A stretch of 64,000 nt of DNA from Curvibacter sp. PD_MW3 (GCA_002633085.1 NSIV01000006.1:62001-126000), one strand, 5' to 3'. Positions 18,000-27,099 are shown, counted from the first letter of the stretch. Notes: a model not told the origin generated them from the sequence alone. Numbers and translations: made by a program.

Positions 18000-18362
18000 T
18001 CAGCCCAGATGGCCTTGCACACGCGAGGCCAAGGCACGCACGGTCTTCTCGGCCAGCGGATCGAGCCGGCCCGCCAGCCCGGTTTGAACCAGTTGGGTCA
18101 GCATGCCCGCCTGGGGGGTTAGCGGCCCGAAAAACAGCGGAACATCACCCTGCAGCAAGAGCAGCGTGGGAAAATTCTCGACCTCGATTTCGCCGAGCAG
18201 TTCGCTGTCATCCTCGATGTCGATCCAGGCAAAGCGTGCCGCCCCCTCGAACTGGGTTTGCAGCGACTCAAACAGCGGCTGGTAGGTACGGCAGACGCCG
18301 CACCAGAGCGCGCACAGGCAGACCACGTCGAGCCGTTCACCAGCGGGAAATGGTGTCGTCAT
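18000..18362 (-). CDS. thioredoxin-family protein
   Basis: 120 residues from ATG 18362; the frame is open 23 codons further up but without a convincing start. WCGVC (Cys21, Cys24) replaces the classical WCGPC, and NFPTLLLL supplies the cis-Pro loop near residue 70. The fold is thioredoxin but the C-terminal part is divergent. Probably a cytoplasmic disulfide reductase or a partner of the neighbouring peroxiredoxin, from which it is separated by about 100 bases. Confidence 0.85.
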   Translation of the reverse strand: MTTPFPAGERLDVVCLCALWCGVCRTYQPLFESLQTQFEGAARFAWIDIEDDSELLGEIEVENFPTLLLLQGDVPLFFGPLTPQAGMLTQLVQTGLAGRLDPLAEKTVRALASRVQGHLG

Positions 18363-18489
18363 GGCAGGCCTTGAGTGCGCCGGGCTGCCGACCAGTTGAG
18401 CGCCGCGAACCAGCCCTTCATTCGGTCGCACGCGCTGGCAGCTGGTGCGGACCGAACCCAGGAATTAGCCGCAGCCCTCATGTCGACCT

Positions 18490-19284
18490 TCAGAAGCCGG
18501 TGACCACCGCGCCCTTGAACTCGGTCTGCACAAACTTGCGGATTTCTTCGGACTGGTACACCTTGAGCAGTTGGGCCACCCAGGGTTTGGACTTGTCCTG
18601 CTCGCGCACGGCTATCAGGTTGACATAGGGGCTCTTGGCGTTTTCCTGTGCAATGGCATCCTTGCCCGGGTGCAGGCCGGCGGGCAGCGCGTAATTGGTG
18701 TTGACGCCAGCGGCATCGAGGTCATCGAGCGAGCGGGCCAACTGTGCGGCTTCGAGCTCGACGAACTTGAGCTTCTTGCGGTTTTCCACCACATCGAGTG
18801 GCGTGGCCTTGAGGCCGGCATCCGCCCGGAGCTTGATCAGGCCCTGGTCTTGCAGCACCAGCAGCACGCGGCCGCCATTGGTCGGGTCGTTGGGGATGCC
18901 GAACTTGGCGCCGTCTTTCAACTCGGCCAGGCTTTTGACCTTCTTGGAGTAGATGCCGATCGGGAAATTCACGGTATTGCCAACCGCCACGATCTTGTAA
19001 CCGCGGTCTTTCACCTGCTGGTCCAGGAAAGGCTTGTGCTGGTAGCTGTTGGCGTCCAGGTCACCGGCCGCCAGCGCTGCATTCGGCTGGATGTAGTCGC
19101 TGAACTCGACCACCTGGATCTTGAGCCCTTGCTTTTCGGCCAGCTTCTTCACTTCCGCAAAGATCTGGGCATGCGGGCCGGCCGTAACGCCAACCTTGAT
19201 CGGCTTGTCCTGCGCCAGGGCGGGAACCAGGAAGGCGGCCAACGCCAGGGCGGCAACCGATTGAAGGGCAAAGCGCTTGTTCAT
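18490..19284 (-). CDS. metQ: methionine ABC transporter substrate-binding protein
   Basis: 264 residues from ATG 19284. The signal peptide ends VPALAQ and there is no lipobox Cys, so it is likely soluble in the periplasm, unlike the E. coli MetQ lipoprotein. NlpA-family stretches: GVTAGPHAQIFAEVKKLA, VVEFSDYIQPNAALAAGDLD, and NYALPAGLHPGKDAIAQE. It binds methionine (often D- and L-) for MetNI. Last gene of metN-metI-metQ. Confidence 0.93.
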   Translation of the reverse strand: MNKRFALQSVAALALAAFLVPALAQDKPIKVGVTAGPHAQIFAEVKKLAEKQGLKIQVVEFSDYIQPNAALAAGDLDANSYQHKPFLDQQVKDRGYKIVAVGNTVNFPIGIYSKKVKSLAELKDGAKFGIPNDPTNGGRVLLVLQDQGLIKLRADAGLKATPLDVVENRKKLKFVELEAAQLARSLDDLDAAGVNTNYALPAGLHPGKDAIAQENAKSPYVNLIAVREQDKSKPWVAQLLKVYQSEEIRKFVQTEFKGAVVTGF

Positions 19285-19345
19285 GAAAACTCCTTGAATA
19301 GAACAACCAGAGAACAACAGATGAATCTGAAAAAGAGAAGATGCC

Positions 19346-20011
19346 TTACTTGTGGCGTAGCCGGTGCACCAGGCTGTCGCCCAGGCTTTGCACGGTCTGG
19401 ACAAACAGGATGAGGATCACGACCACGGCCAGCATGACTTCCGGCAGGAAGCGCTGGTAGCCATAACGGATACCCAGGTCACCCAGGCCACCACCGCCGA
19501 CCGCACCGGCCATGGCCGAATACCCCGTCAGGCTGACGAACGTGACCGTCAGGCCGGCCACGATGCTCGGCAAGGCTTCCGGCAGCAGCACCTTGAAAAC
19601 AATCTGCCGCGTGCTGGCGCCCATGGCCTGTGCCGCTTCGACCAAGCCCGGGTCCACCTCACGCAGCGAAGCCTCCACCAACCGCGCCAGAAAAGGCCCG
19701 GCCGCCAGCGTGAGCGGCACCACGGCCGCCGCCGTGCCGATGGAGGAACCGGTGATCAGACGCGTCAGCGGAATCACGGCCACCAGCAGGATGATGAACG
19801 GCGTGGAGCGCACGGCATTCACGACGCCACCAACCACCCGATTGGCCACACGGCTCTCCAGCACGCCGCCGCGGTCGGTCAGACGCAGGTACACGCCCAG
19901 CGGAATGCCGATGAGCGCCGCAAAGGTGCCCGAAATGCCGACCATCAGCACGGTCTCCCAGAGCGAGCTGGCAAACAGTTCCAGCAGTTCTGCAGTGAAT
20001 CTCTCAAACAT
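19346..20011 (-). CDS. metI: methionine ABC transporter permease
   Basis: 221 residues from ATG 20011, overlapping the metN stop by eight bases (coupled translation). Five or six membrane segments and the motif [24 protein letters not shown] (read in parts) contact Met[21 protein letters not shown] is characteristic of MetI. Inner-membrane channel of the methionine importer. Confidence 0.95.
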   Translation of the reverse strand: MFERFTAELLELFASSLWETVLMVGISGTFAALIGIPLGVYLRLTDRGGVLESRVANRVVGGVVNAVRSTPFIILLVAVIPLTRLITGSSIGTAAAVVPLTLAAGPFLARLVEASLREVDPGLVEAAQAMGASTRQIVFKVLLPEALPSIVAGLTVTFVSLTGYSAMAGAVGGGGLGDLGIRYGYQRFLPEVMLAVVVILILFVQTVQSLGDSLVHRLRHK

Positions 20012-21044
20012 GGGATAGCTCCTGTACCTGCACGCCGGCACTACGCAGATGCGCGATGGCGGCGGCCAGCTTGTCTTGTGTGCCGCGGGCCAGGACGGCC
20101 AGCGATCCGAACGGATGCCCCTGCACCTCTTCCACGTGGCCGTGCACGATGTTGAGGTCAACGTCATAACGGCGAATCACATCCGACAGCAAGGGCCGGT
20201 CCGACTCGTCGCCGGCAAAGATCAGGCGCAGCAGCACGCCCTGCGCCGCCGGCACACCACCCAACAGACCACGCACCCGCGCCAGCACACTGTCGGGCAA
20301 GGCCTGCGGTACGACATCGTCAATCAGGCTGCGTGTGGTCTCATGCTGCGGGCGGCTGAACACCTGCAGCGTGTTGCCCTGCTCCACGATCCGGCCGGCG
20401 TCGATGACGGCCACCTGGTCGGCCACCTGCTTGATCACCTGCATCTCGTGCGTGATCAGCACGATGGTCAGGCCCAGCTCGCGGTTGATGTCTCGCAGCA
20501 AAGCCAGAATGGCGCGTGTGGTCTCGGGGTCGAGCGCCGACGTGGCCTCGTCCGACAGCAGCACCTGCGGCCGGCTGGCCAGCGCACGGGCAATGCCTAC
20601 GCGCTGCTTCTGCCCGCCGCTGATCTGCGCCGGATAACGGTCCTGCAGCCCCGACAGGCCCACCAGTTCCAGCAGCGGCGCCACGCGTGCCCGGATCTCG
20701 GTACGCGACAGGCCGGCCAATTCCAGCGGCAGCGCCACGTTGTCAAACACGGTGCGCGACGACAGCAGGTTGAAATGCTGGAAGATCATGCCGATGCCCT
20801 GGCGTGCCTTGCGCAAGGCCGGCTCATCCAGCGTTGTCAGTTCGATCCCGTCTACCCGGACCTGGCCCGCCACCGGCCGGTTGAGCAGGTTGATGGTGCG
20901 GACCAGCGAGCTTTTGCCGGCACCGCTGCGGCCGATGACGCCAAAAATCTCGCCACGCGCCACGTGCAGATCCACGCCGCGCAGCGCTTCCACCGGCCCC
21001 TCGGGGCCCTGGTAGGTCTGGAATATTTTTTGCAGTTCAATCAT
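20004..21044 (-). CDS. metN: methionine ABC transporter ATP-binding protein
   Basis: 346 residues. Walker A is GRSGAGKSS, signature ISGGQKQR, Walker [16 protein letters not shown]. The C-terminal C2 (NIL/ACT-like) domain, about residues 260-346, is where methionine trans-inhibits the transporter. Cytoplasmic ATPase of MetNIQ. The 335-base upstream gap contains a nested stem structure at 21089-21145 that could control it. Confidence 0.95.
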   Translation of the reverse strand: MIELQKIFQTYQGPEGPVEALRGVDLHVARGEIFGVIGRSGAGKSSLVRTINLLNRPVAGQVRVDGIELTTLDEPALRKARQGIGMIFQHFNLLSSRTVFDNVALPLELAGLSRTEIRARVAPLLELVGLSGLQDRYPAQISGGQKQRVGIARALASRPQVLLSDEATSALDPETTRAILALLRDINRELGLTIVLITHEMQVIKQVADQVAVIDAGRIVEQGNTLQVFSRPQHETTRSLIDDVVPQALPDSVLARVRGLLGGVPAAQGVLLRLIFAGDESDRPLLSDVIRRYDVDLNIVHGHVEEVQGHPFGSLAVLARGTQDKLAAAIAHLRSAGVQVQELSHV

Positions 21045-21088
21045 GGTGGGTAGTCAATTCATCCATTTCGATCAAGCTAACCGGCGCC

Positions 21089-21145
21089 GCATGTTGCAAA
21101 CTTGAGTGGAGCATCCGCAACCTTGTTTCGCGGATAGCAACATGC
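21089..21145 (-). promoter_or_regulatory. nested stem structure in the metN leader
   Basis: On the minus strand an outer 9-bp stem GCATGTTGC (21145-21137) pairs with GCAACATGC (21097-21089). It encloses an inner 6-bp stem ATCCGC/GCGGAT with an 11-base loop and a one-sided 15-base bulge. It ends 44 bases before the metN ATG. It does not match the SAM-II or SAH riboswitch consensus as recalled. It may be a leader RNA element or an operator. Confidence 0.45.
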
Positions 21146-21379
21146 CTAGCCATACCCATGGCCTCAAACGACGAAAAGGGAAATTGTGACCCGGAAAGCT
21201 GGGCATGGAGGATATCAGGCGCCGTACCGCGTTTTACCGCCTCGGGTACCAGCTCACCCGCAACGCTAACCCAGGATCGATCCTGCGCTGTGCTGTCAGG
21301 CTGTCACCAATCTCCGCCGCACGGCCCAACGTGGAGCACCGTGATGTGCCGCTCGACGGCGCCCACCACGGACACCAGG
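21146..21379. other. intergenic region upstream of metN
   Basis: No credible coding sequence. It contains a perfect 14-base palindrome CAGGATCGATCCTG at 21272-21285. Overlapping open frames on both strands have no family resemblance and poor starts. It holds the 3' flank of the sulfide dehydrogenase gene and presumably the metN promoter. Confidence 0.5.
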
Positions 21380-22657
21380 TCACAACAACGCGTCGGCCCA
21401 GATGTTGCGCGCCCAGGCCTGGGCGTACTGGCCCTCGATGGCATTGGCTTGAGCCGACAGCCCGCCGGCACCGGGGACCGCCACCAGCGTTTTCTGCGCC
21501 GCGTCGTACTTGTGGACCGAGGCCACATGCACCACGTCGGTATCGGAGACGAAGCTGTAGCAGGTGTTGGCGATGATGGGCTGCGGGTTGATCTCATCCC
21601 CCTTGATCAAGGCGATCACCGCATCGGCCGCCACCTTGGCGTGGTTGTTGGCCATGAAACCCGACTTGGGCATGGCCGGGGCCGACAGCGTGGCGTCGCC
21701 CAGCACATGGATGCCTGGCGCGGCCACCGACTCGAAGGTGCGGAAGTCGACACCACACCACTTGCCGTTGGCCGTGATCAGCTTGGCGGTCTGCGCAATG
21801 CGGCCGGCCTGCTGTGGTGGCACCACGTTGAGCACGCCAGCACGCACGGTGTCGAACTGCAGCGACAGCGTGTTGCTGGCCGCCTCCACACTGACGAGTT
21901 CGCTGTTGGGCCGGTATTCGACGATGCCTGGATAGAGCTCGTTCCAGGCCTTCAGAAACAAACCTTTCTTGGAGACGATGTCCGGGTTGGCATCGAGCAC
22001 CAGCACCTTGGCGCGCGGCTTGTGCTGCTTGAAGTAGAACGCCACCTGGGCGGCGCGCTCGTAGGGGCCGGGCGGGCAGCGGTATGGCGCCTTGGGGATG
22101 TGCAGCGCGTAGACCCCGCCATTGGGCAAGGCCTCCAGCTGGCGGCGCAGCGCCACCGTCTGCGGGCCGGCCTTCCAGGCGTGCAGCACGCGCGCCTGCG
22201 CGTCCGCCGTCTGCAGACCGGGCACCTGGTCGTACTGGAAGTCGATGCCGGGCGAGACGATCAGGCGGTCGTACGCCAGCACATCACCCCGCGCCAGGCG
22301 CACCGTGCGCTTCTCGGCGTCGATGGCCAGCGCTTCGTCACGCACCACCTTCACGCCGTACTTGCGCTGCAGCGTGTCGTAGCCGGTGGTCAGGTCCTCG
22401 ATGGTCTTGGTGCCGCCCAGTACCAGGTTGCTCAAGGGGCAGGACACAAAAGCGGCTTCGCGCTCCACCAGCACCACCTCGATGTCGGGCGCCCACAGGC
22501 GGATGTACTTGGCCGCCGTGGCACCGCCGTAGCCGCCACCGATCACCACCACACGGGCGATTGGCTTCTGGTTCGAGGGCGTGGCACATGCCGTCAGGGC
22601 GGTGGCCGTCACGGCGCCGGTGGCAGCGAGAAAACTGCGTCGATTGATGGTCAACAT
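21380..22657 (-). CDS. fccB: flavocytochrome c sulfide dehydrogenase, flavoprotein subunit
   Basis: 425 residues. Tat signal NRRSFLAATGAV, FAD motif VVVIGGGYGGATAA (about 36-49), and the FCSD C-terminal flavin-binding domain ending EGQYAQAWARNIWADALL. The redox Cys positions of FCSD are represented by APYRCPPGPYERA and GKWCGVDF, and a further Cys lies in VSCPLSNLVLGG. It oxidises sulfide to sulfur in the periplasm, passing electrons to a c-type cytochrome. It lies 15 bases downstream of the cytochrome gene, the usual fccA-fccB pairing. Confidence 0.92.
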   Translation of the reverse strand: MLTINRRSFLAATGAVTATALTACATPSNQKPIARVVVIGGGYGGATAAKYIRLWAPDIEVVLVEREAAFVSCPLSNLVLGGTKTIEDLTTGYDTLQRKYGVKVVRDEALAIDAEKRTVRLARGDVLAYDRLIVSPGIDFQYDQVPGLQTADAQARVLHAWKAGPQTVALRRQLEALPNGGVYALHIPKAPYRCPPGPYERAAQVAFYFKQHKPRAKVLVLDANPDIVSKKGLFLKAWNELYPGIVEYRPNSELVSVEAASNTLSLQFDTVRAGVLNVVPPQQAGRIAQTAKLITANGKWCGVDFRTFESVAAPGIHVLGDATLSAPAMPKSGFMANNHAKVAADAVIALIKGDEINPQPIIANTCYSFVSDTDVVHVASVHKYDAAQKTLVAVPGAGGLSAQANAIEGQYAQAWARNIWADALL

Positions 22658-22672
22658 GGGGTGCTCTCCGGA

Positions 22673-22981
22673 TCAGCGCTTTTGGCGGGAAAAGTAGTCG
22701 GCCAGGCGTTCCAGCTCGGCATCGGTGTAGCCTTTGGCATGCTGGTGCATGACCGTGGCGGGCTTCTCGCCTTTCTTGAAAGCCAGCAGCAAGGCCAGCA
22801 GGCGGGCCTTGTCTTCGCCAGCGATGGACGGAATACCACCCTGGCTGACGCCCTGGGTGCCATGGCAGGCCGCGCACGACGCGGCCCAGGCACGCGTCTG
22901 CGTCTCCGGGCTGGCCTGCGCCAGTACCGGTACAACAGCAGCCAGCGCCACGGCGGTGCAAGCAAAAAAATCCTTTTTCAT
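22673..22981 (-). CDS. fccA: class I cytochrome c, likely FccA-type partner of the sulfide dehydrogenase
   Basis: 102 residues from ATG 22981. Signal peptide ends VLAQAS; heme c motif CAACH follows, and the Met ligand may lie in TVMHQHAKGYT. Only one CXXCH, so this is the monoheme type rather than the diheme FccA. The C-terminal YTDAELERLADYFSRQKR is the usual last helix. It accepts electrons from FccB. The symbol is by context; a SoxE-like name would also fit. Confidence 0.85.
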   Translation of the reverse strand: MKKDFFACTAVALAAVVPVLAQASPETQTRAWAASCAACHGTQGVSQGGIPSIAGEDKARLLALLLAFKKGEKPATVMHQHAKGYTDAELERLADYFSRQKR

Positions 22982-23013
22982 CGTATGGACTCCAGGATGG
23001 TTGGCGCGCGTTT

Positions 23014-24309
23014 TCACACCTGGGCCAGTGCCTGGTCGAGATCGGCCAGCAGGTCATCGATGTGCTCGATGCCGACCGACAGGCGCACCGCATCTTCGGA
23101 CACGCCGACCTTGACCAGCTCTTCGGGCGAGAGCTGGCGGTGCGTGGTCGAGGCCGGATGCGTGGCCAACGACTTGGCATCGCCGATGTTCACCAGACGC
23201 GTGAACAGGCCCAATCCGTCGAGGAAACGCGCGCCGGCGGCACGCCCTTCCCCCTTGGCGGCCTTGACGCCGAAGGTCAACAGGCCAGAGGCCTTGCCGC
23301 CCAGGTACTTTTGCGCCAAGGCATGGTCGCGGTGATCCGGCAGGCCGGCATAGTTGACCCAACTCACCTTCGGGTGCTTCTGCAGGAACTGCGCCACCTT
23401 GAGCGTGTTCTCGTTGATGCGCTCCAACCGCAATGCCAGCGTCTCGATGCCTTGCAGGATCTGGAAGGCATTGAAGGGCGAAATGGCGGCGCCGGTATTG
23501 CGCAGCGGCACCACACGGGCGCGGCCGATGTAGGCCGCTGGGCCCAGGGCTTCGGTGTAGACCACGCCGTGGTAGCTCGGATCGGGTTCATTCAGGCGCT
23601 TGAAACGGGCCTTGTGCTCTGCCCACGGGAACTTGCCGGAATCAACAATGGCGCCGCCGATCGAGGTGCCGTGGCCACCCAGGTATTTGGTCAGCGAGTG
23701 CACCACGATGTCGGCACCATGCTCGAAGGGACGCAGCAGGTACGGCGTGGCCACCGTGTTGTCGACGATCAGCGGCACGCCATGGCGGTGCGCGATCTCA
23801 GCAATGCGGGCGATGTCGGTCACGTTGCCCTGCGGGTTGCCGAGCGATTCGACAAACACCGCCTTGGTGCGCTCATCAATCAACGGCTCGAAGCTGGCCG
23901 GGTCGCGGTGGTCGGCAAAACGCGTGGTGATGCCGAACTGCGGCAGCGTATGCGCAAACAGGTTGTAGGTGCCGCCGTACAGAGCGGTGGAGGCCACGAT
24001 GTTGTCGCCGACTTCAGCAATGGTCTGGATGGCGTAGGTCACGGCGGCCTGGCCCGAGGCCAGCGCCAGCGCGGCAATGCCGCCTTCGAGTGCGGCGACG
24101 CGCTTTTCCAGCACGTCCTGCGTCGGGTTCATGATGCGGGTGTAGATATTGCCCGGCACCTTCAGGTCGAACAGATCGGCCCCATGCTGTGCATTGTCGA
24201 AGGCATAGGCCGCGGTCTGGTAGATCGGCACGGCAACGGCCTTGGTGGTCGGGTCGGGGCTGTAGCCGGCGTGGACCGACAGAGTTTCAAATTTCCAGGT
24301 TTCAGACAT
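23014..24309 (-). CDS. metY: O-acetylhomoserine sulfhydrylase (homocysteine synthase)
   Basis: 431 residues from ATG 24309 with GGAG upstream. A PLP-dependent Cys/Met metabolism enzyme: SVHAGYSPDPTTKAVAVPIY at the N-terminus, NPTQDVLEKRVAALEGG, and the PLP-lysine in HSLTKYLGGHGT. The length of about 430 and the long insertion around residues 225-260 mark the MetY group rather than MetB/MetZ. It makes homocysteine from O-acetylhomoserine and sulfide in the cytoplasm. It lies between a flavin monooxygenase gene and the sulfide dehydrogenase genes, 33 bases from the cytochrome. Confidence 0.93.
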   Translation of the reverse strand: MSETWKFETLSVHAGYSPDPTTKAVAVPIYQTAAYAFDNAQHGADLFDLKVPGNIYTRIMNPTQDVLEKRVAALEGGIAALALASGQAAVTYAIQTIAEVGDNIVASTALYGGTYNLFAHTLPQFGITTRFADHRDPASFEPLIDERTKAVFVESLGNPQGNVTDIARIAEIAHRHGVPLIVDNTVATPYLLRPFEHGADIVVHSLTKYLGGHGTSIGGAIVDSGKFPWAEHKARFKRLNEPDPSYHGVVYTEALGPAAYIGRARVVPLRNTGAAISPFNAFQILQGIETLALRLERINENTLKVAQFLQKHPKVSWVNYAGLPDHRDHALAQKYLGGKASGLLTFGVKAAKGEGRAAGARFLDGLGLFTRLVNIGDAKSLATHPASTTHRQLSPEELVKVGVSEDAVRLSVGIEHIDDLLADLDQALAQV

Positions 24310-24380
24310 CAAATAGCTCCTCAGATAAGGCCGCCAGATTCGGCGGCGGATGTGGTGGATAGGAAAGAAGGTTTTTGATT

Positions 24381-24442
24381 GCTATATAATTGATAGCTGC
24401 TCGCGCTTTGCGGTACTCGGCTGGCGGCCGTTTTGGCTCGAA
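24381..24442 (+). repeat. type A short dispersed repeat at the monooxygenase 3' end
   Basis: GCTATATAATTGATAGCTGC, then TCGCGC, ending near TTTTGGCTCGAA. It shares AATTGATAGCTGCTC and a following CGC with the copy at 42621. The minus-strand monooxygenase frame reads through it to its stop at 24382-24384, so its last 20 or so residues (SSSQNGRQPSTAKREQLSII) are repeat-encoded. Confidence 0.65.
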
Positions 24443-25779
24443 CTTTTCGGTTGCGCAGGATGTGCCGGCCGTGGCAAGCCCAAGTGCTCGCGCAAGGTAC
24501 GCCCGGTGTACTCGGTACGGAACAGGCCGCGCCGCTGCAGCTCGGGAATCACCAGTTCAGCGAAGTCGCTCAGTCCGTGCGGGAAGGTCGGCGCCAGCAC
24601 GTTGAAACCGTCGGCCGCGCCGGTGGTGAACCAGTGCTCCATCTGGTCGGCAATCGATTGCGGTGTACCGACCACAGTGAGATGGCCGCGCGCGGAGGCA
24701 ATGCGCTCGTAGAGCTGGCGGATGCTCAACTGGTCGCGCCGCGCCAATGCCACGAACAACTCCTGCCGGCTCTGCCAACCTTCGGTTTGGGGCAACTCGG
24801 GCAAGGGGCCGTCCAGCGGGTAACGCGAGAAGTCGAAGCCACCCAGAAAAGCCGACAGCAGACCGAGACCGACCGCCGGGTCGATGAGGGACTGCAGTTG
24901 CTCGTATTTCTCCTGTGCTTCCTGCTCGCTGCGGCCGATCACCGGCGAGATGCCGGGCAGCACCTTGAGCGCGTCCGGGCTGCGGCCGTGCTGCGCCAGA
25001 CGCCCTTTGAGGCTGCTGTAGAAGGCCCTCGCCTCCTCCACCGTCTGCTGCGCGGTGAACACCAGTTCGGCCGTGGCGGCGGCCAGGTCCTGGCCGTCGT
25101 CGGACGAGCCGGCCTGCACCAGCACCGGATAGCCCTGCACCGGACGTTCCGTCTGCAGGGCGCCATGCACGGCAAAGTGCTTGCCCTGGTGGGCCACGCG
25201 GTGCAACTTGGCGGGGTCGAAGAACCGCGCCCCGGCCTTGTCGAACAGGTAGGGCTCGTCTTCCCAGCTGTTCCACAAGCCCTTGACCACGTCGACATAC
25301 TCGCGCGCCCGCTCATAGCGCGTGGCATGTGTCAGTTGCTGGTCGAGACCGAAGTTGTGGGCCTCGAAATCGGTGCCGGAGGTCACCAGGTTCCAGCCGC
25401 TGCGCCCGCCGCTGATCTGGTCCAGCGTGGCGAACTTGCGCGCCAGATGGTACGGCGGCAAATAGGTGCTGGAGACCGTTGCCACGAGACCGATGCGTTG
25501 CGTCTCGCCGGCCAGCGCCGACAGCAGCAAGAGCGGATCGAAGTAATGCGCCAGTGCGGCCTTGGTCTGGATCTCCGGCGGCACCGGGGCCAGACCCAGG
25601 TTGTCGGCAATGAAGACCGCATCGAACTTCGCGGCTTCAGCGATGCGGGCCAGGTTCTTGAAGTGCTCGATGCGGACCGCGCCGGATGGCACCACATCTG
25701 GATGGCGCCAGGCCGCCAGATGGTGTCCGACACCTTGCAGGAAGGCGCCCAGATGCAGTTGTCGTTTTGCTGTTGTCAT
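24382..25779 (-). CDS. NtaA/SnaA/DszA-type FMN-dependent monooxygenase
   Basis: 465 residues of the bacterial luciferase-like fold. Family stretches: QGVGHHLAAWRHPD near residue 15, SGGRSGWNLVTSGTDFEAHN around 125-145, and GYPVLVQAGSSDDGQDLAA around 215-233. These enzymes use FMNH2 from a separate reductase to oxidise C-N or C-S compounds. Next to an ssuA, a sulfonate, sulfone or thioether-type sulfur source is likely (inference). Reduced flavin probably comes from SsuE at 34840. Its C-terminal tail derives from a type A repeat and is likely dispensable. Confidence 0.88.
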   Translation of the reverse strand: MTTAKRQLHLGAFLQGVGHHLAAWRHPDVVPSGAVRIEHFKNLARIAEAAKFDAVFIADNLGLAPVPPEIQTKAALAHYFDPLLLLSALAGETQRIGLVATVSSTYLPPYHLARKFATLDQISGGRSGWNLVTSGTDFEAHNFGLDQQLTHATRYERAREYVDVVKGLWNSWEDEPYLFDKAGARFFDPAKLHRVAHQGKHFAVHGALQTERPVQGYPVLVQAGSSDDGQDLAAATAELVFTAQQTVEEARAFYSSLKGRLAQHGRSPDALKVLPGISPVIGRSEQEAQEKYEQLQSLIDPAVGLGLLSAFLGGFDFSRYPLDGPLPELPQTEGWQSRQELFVALARRDQLSIRQLYERIASARGHLTVVGTPQSIADQMEHWFTTGAADGFNVLAPTFPHGLSDFAELVIPELQRRGLFRTEYTGRTLREHLGLPRPAHPAQPKSSSQNGRQPSTAKREQLSII

Positions 25780-25818
25780 GTATTGTTTGCGCTCAGGCGA
25801 TTCAGTTCAGACGCTCTT

Positions 25819-26781
25819 TCAGATCAGGCCCACCGGTGCCGCATGCAGCAGATTCAGCTTCTTCGGAATCAGTTTGAGCTCGAAAAAGGTGTCGGCAATC
25901 ACCTGCTGTTCGGCCAGGATCTCGCGCGTGACCGGCGCCGTGCCGTAAGCCGTGCGGCTCAAAAACAAATCGGTGATGCTGCGGTCCAGGCCCAGCACAG
26001 CCGACAGCTCGACGGCCGCCGCCTGCTGGTTTTTGGAGGCCCAGGTGTCAACGGCATTAACTTCCTCAATGGCGATACGCAGCACGTCGGCATTCTTGGT
26101 GGCGAAGTCGCGCGACGTGAAGTAATAAGCCCGGTTGTTCACGACACCGGCAGCGTCGGCCAGAATACGGGCGTCCAGTGTTTTTTGCGCCGCGGCCAGG
26201 AACGGGTCCCAGATCACCCAGGCGTCAATGGCGCCGCGCTCAAAAGCCGCGCGGGCATCTGCCGGCGCCAGGAAGATGGATTGCACGTCGCCGTACTTGA
26301 GTCCGTGTTTCTCCAGCAGCTTGACCAGGAAGTACTGCACGTTCGAGCCCTTGTTGTAGGCCACACGCTTGCCTTTGAGATCAGCAACCCGCTTGATCGG
26401 CGAGGCATTCGGCACGATCACCGCCTCCACCCGGGGCCGGGGCACAGTGGCGCCGGCATAAACCAGAGGCGCACCAGCGGCCTGCGCAAAGATGGGGGGC
26501 GCCTCGCCAACGTCACCGAAGTCGATCGAGCCCACATTCAGTGCTTCCAGTTGCACCGGGCCGGCGGTGAATTCGGTCCAGGTCACGCTCACGCCCAGCG
26601 GGGCCAAGCGCTTCTCCAGCGTGCCGCGGCTCTTGAGAATGGACAGCCAGCCTTTCTGATGCCCCACGCGCAACACTCGCGGGGGCTTCTGCGCTTGTGC
26701 CAAGGGGCTGATGCCCAGCGCGGCAGCGCCCAGGCCAGCGGCGAGCAAACGACGGCGATGCAAGACGGAAATCGAGTTCAT
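25819..26781 (-). CDS. ssuA: aliphatic sulfonate ABC transporter substrate-binding protein (paralog 1)
   Basis: 320 residues with a signal peptide ending PLAQAQ. SsuA/NMT1-like stretches: VTWTEFTAGPVQLEALNVGS, GEAPPIFAQAAGA, KGSNVQYFLVKLLEKHGLKY and AWVIWDPFLAAA. It captures sulfonates in the periplasm for SsuBC, whose genes lie 4-5 kb upstream in another unit. It is closely similar to the paralog at 33684 over most of its length, and both have a related leader in front. Cotranscribed with the monooxygenase 39 bases downstream. Confidence 0.92.
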   Translation of the reverse strand: MNSISVLHRRRLLAAGLGAAALGISPLAQAQKPPRVLRVGHQKGWLSILKSRGTLEKRLAPLGVSVTWTEFTAGPVQLEALNVGSIDFGDVGEAPPIFAQAAGAPLVYAGATVPRPRVEAVIVPNASPIKRVADLKGKRVAYNKGSNVQYFLVKLLEKHGLKYGDVQSIFLAPADARAAFERGAIDAWVIWDPFLAAAQKTLDARILADAAGVVNNRAYYFTSRDFATKNADVLRIAIEEVNAVDTWASKNQQAAAVELSAVLGLDRSITDLFLSRTAYGTAPVTREILAEQQVIADTFFELKLIPKKLNLLHAAPVGLI

Positions 26782-26805
26782 GAAGGAATCTTTCTGATGA
26801 AAATT

Positions 26806-26955
26806 TCAAAACTGGGACAAGGCGATAAACAAATGACTGGTGACCAACAACACGGAGAAAACCAGGCCGACAGCAATGCCAAGCGACTCCACAACATCTC
26901 TGGCGGAGTAGCCGTCGGCAAACACATCTGAGCTGACCAAATCTGAATTGCGCAT
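26806..26955 (-). CDS. small single-span membrane protein, hypothetical
   Basis: 49 residues from ATG 26955, with AGAGG about eight bases upstream. A polar N-terminus (MRNSDLVSSDVFADGYSARD) is followed by one strong hydrophobic segment, ESLGIAVGLVFSVLLVTSHL. It is the first possible gene after the leader at 27001-27099 and lies 24 bases upstream of ssuA. No family recognised. It may be a small membrane component or a translated leader for ssuA. Coding status needs comparison with relatives. Confidence 0.45.
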   Translation of the reverse strand: MRNSDLVSSDVFADGYSARDVVESLGIAVGLVFSVLLVTSHLFIALSQF

Positions 26956-27000
26956 CTCGTAACCTCTTTTCGTTTCTGCAGGCGACAACCGTCCCTGCCC

Positions 27001-27099
27001 AATGAAAGGCCGTAAAAAATGAAAATGGAATTGCCGCCAGAAGAATTGGCGGCGTTGCGCTAACAGCCGCTACATCGCGCCCATGATCCGCAGGCGCAT
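27001..27099 (-). promoter_or_regulatory. ssu leader A with 9-codon upstream ORF and hairpin
   Basis: Minus strand. A short frame at 27099-27070 encodes MRLRIMGAM and stops. Its end includes GCGATGTAGCG (27078-27068). A 7-bp hairpin GCCGCCA/TGGCGGC follows (27053-27033), then GGCAATTCC and a CATTTTT run. The same order of elements recurs at 34741-34856 in front of the other ssuA unit, so this is probably a conserved leader controlling sulfonate genes. Confidence 0.55.

Noticed and set aside
21089..21145. Calling the metN leader a known SAM or SAH riboswitch
   Set aside because: The conserved bases of those classes as recalled are not present; only the stem structure is reported.
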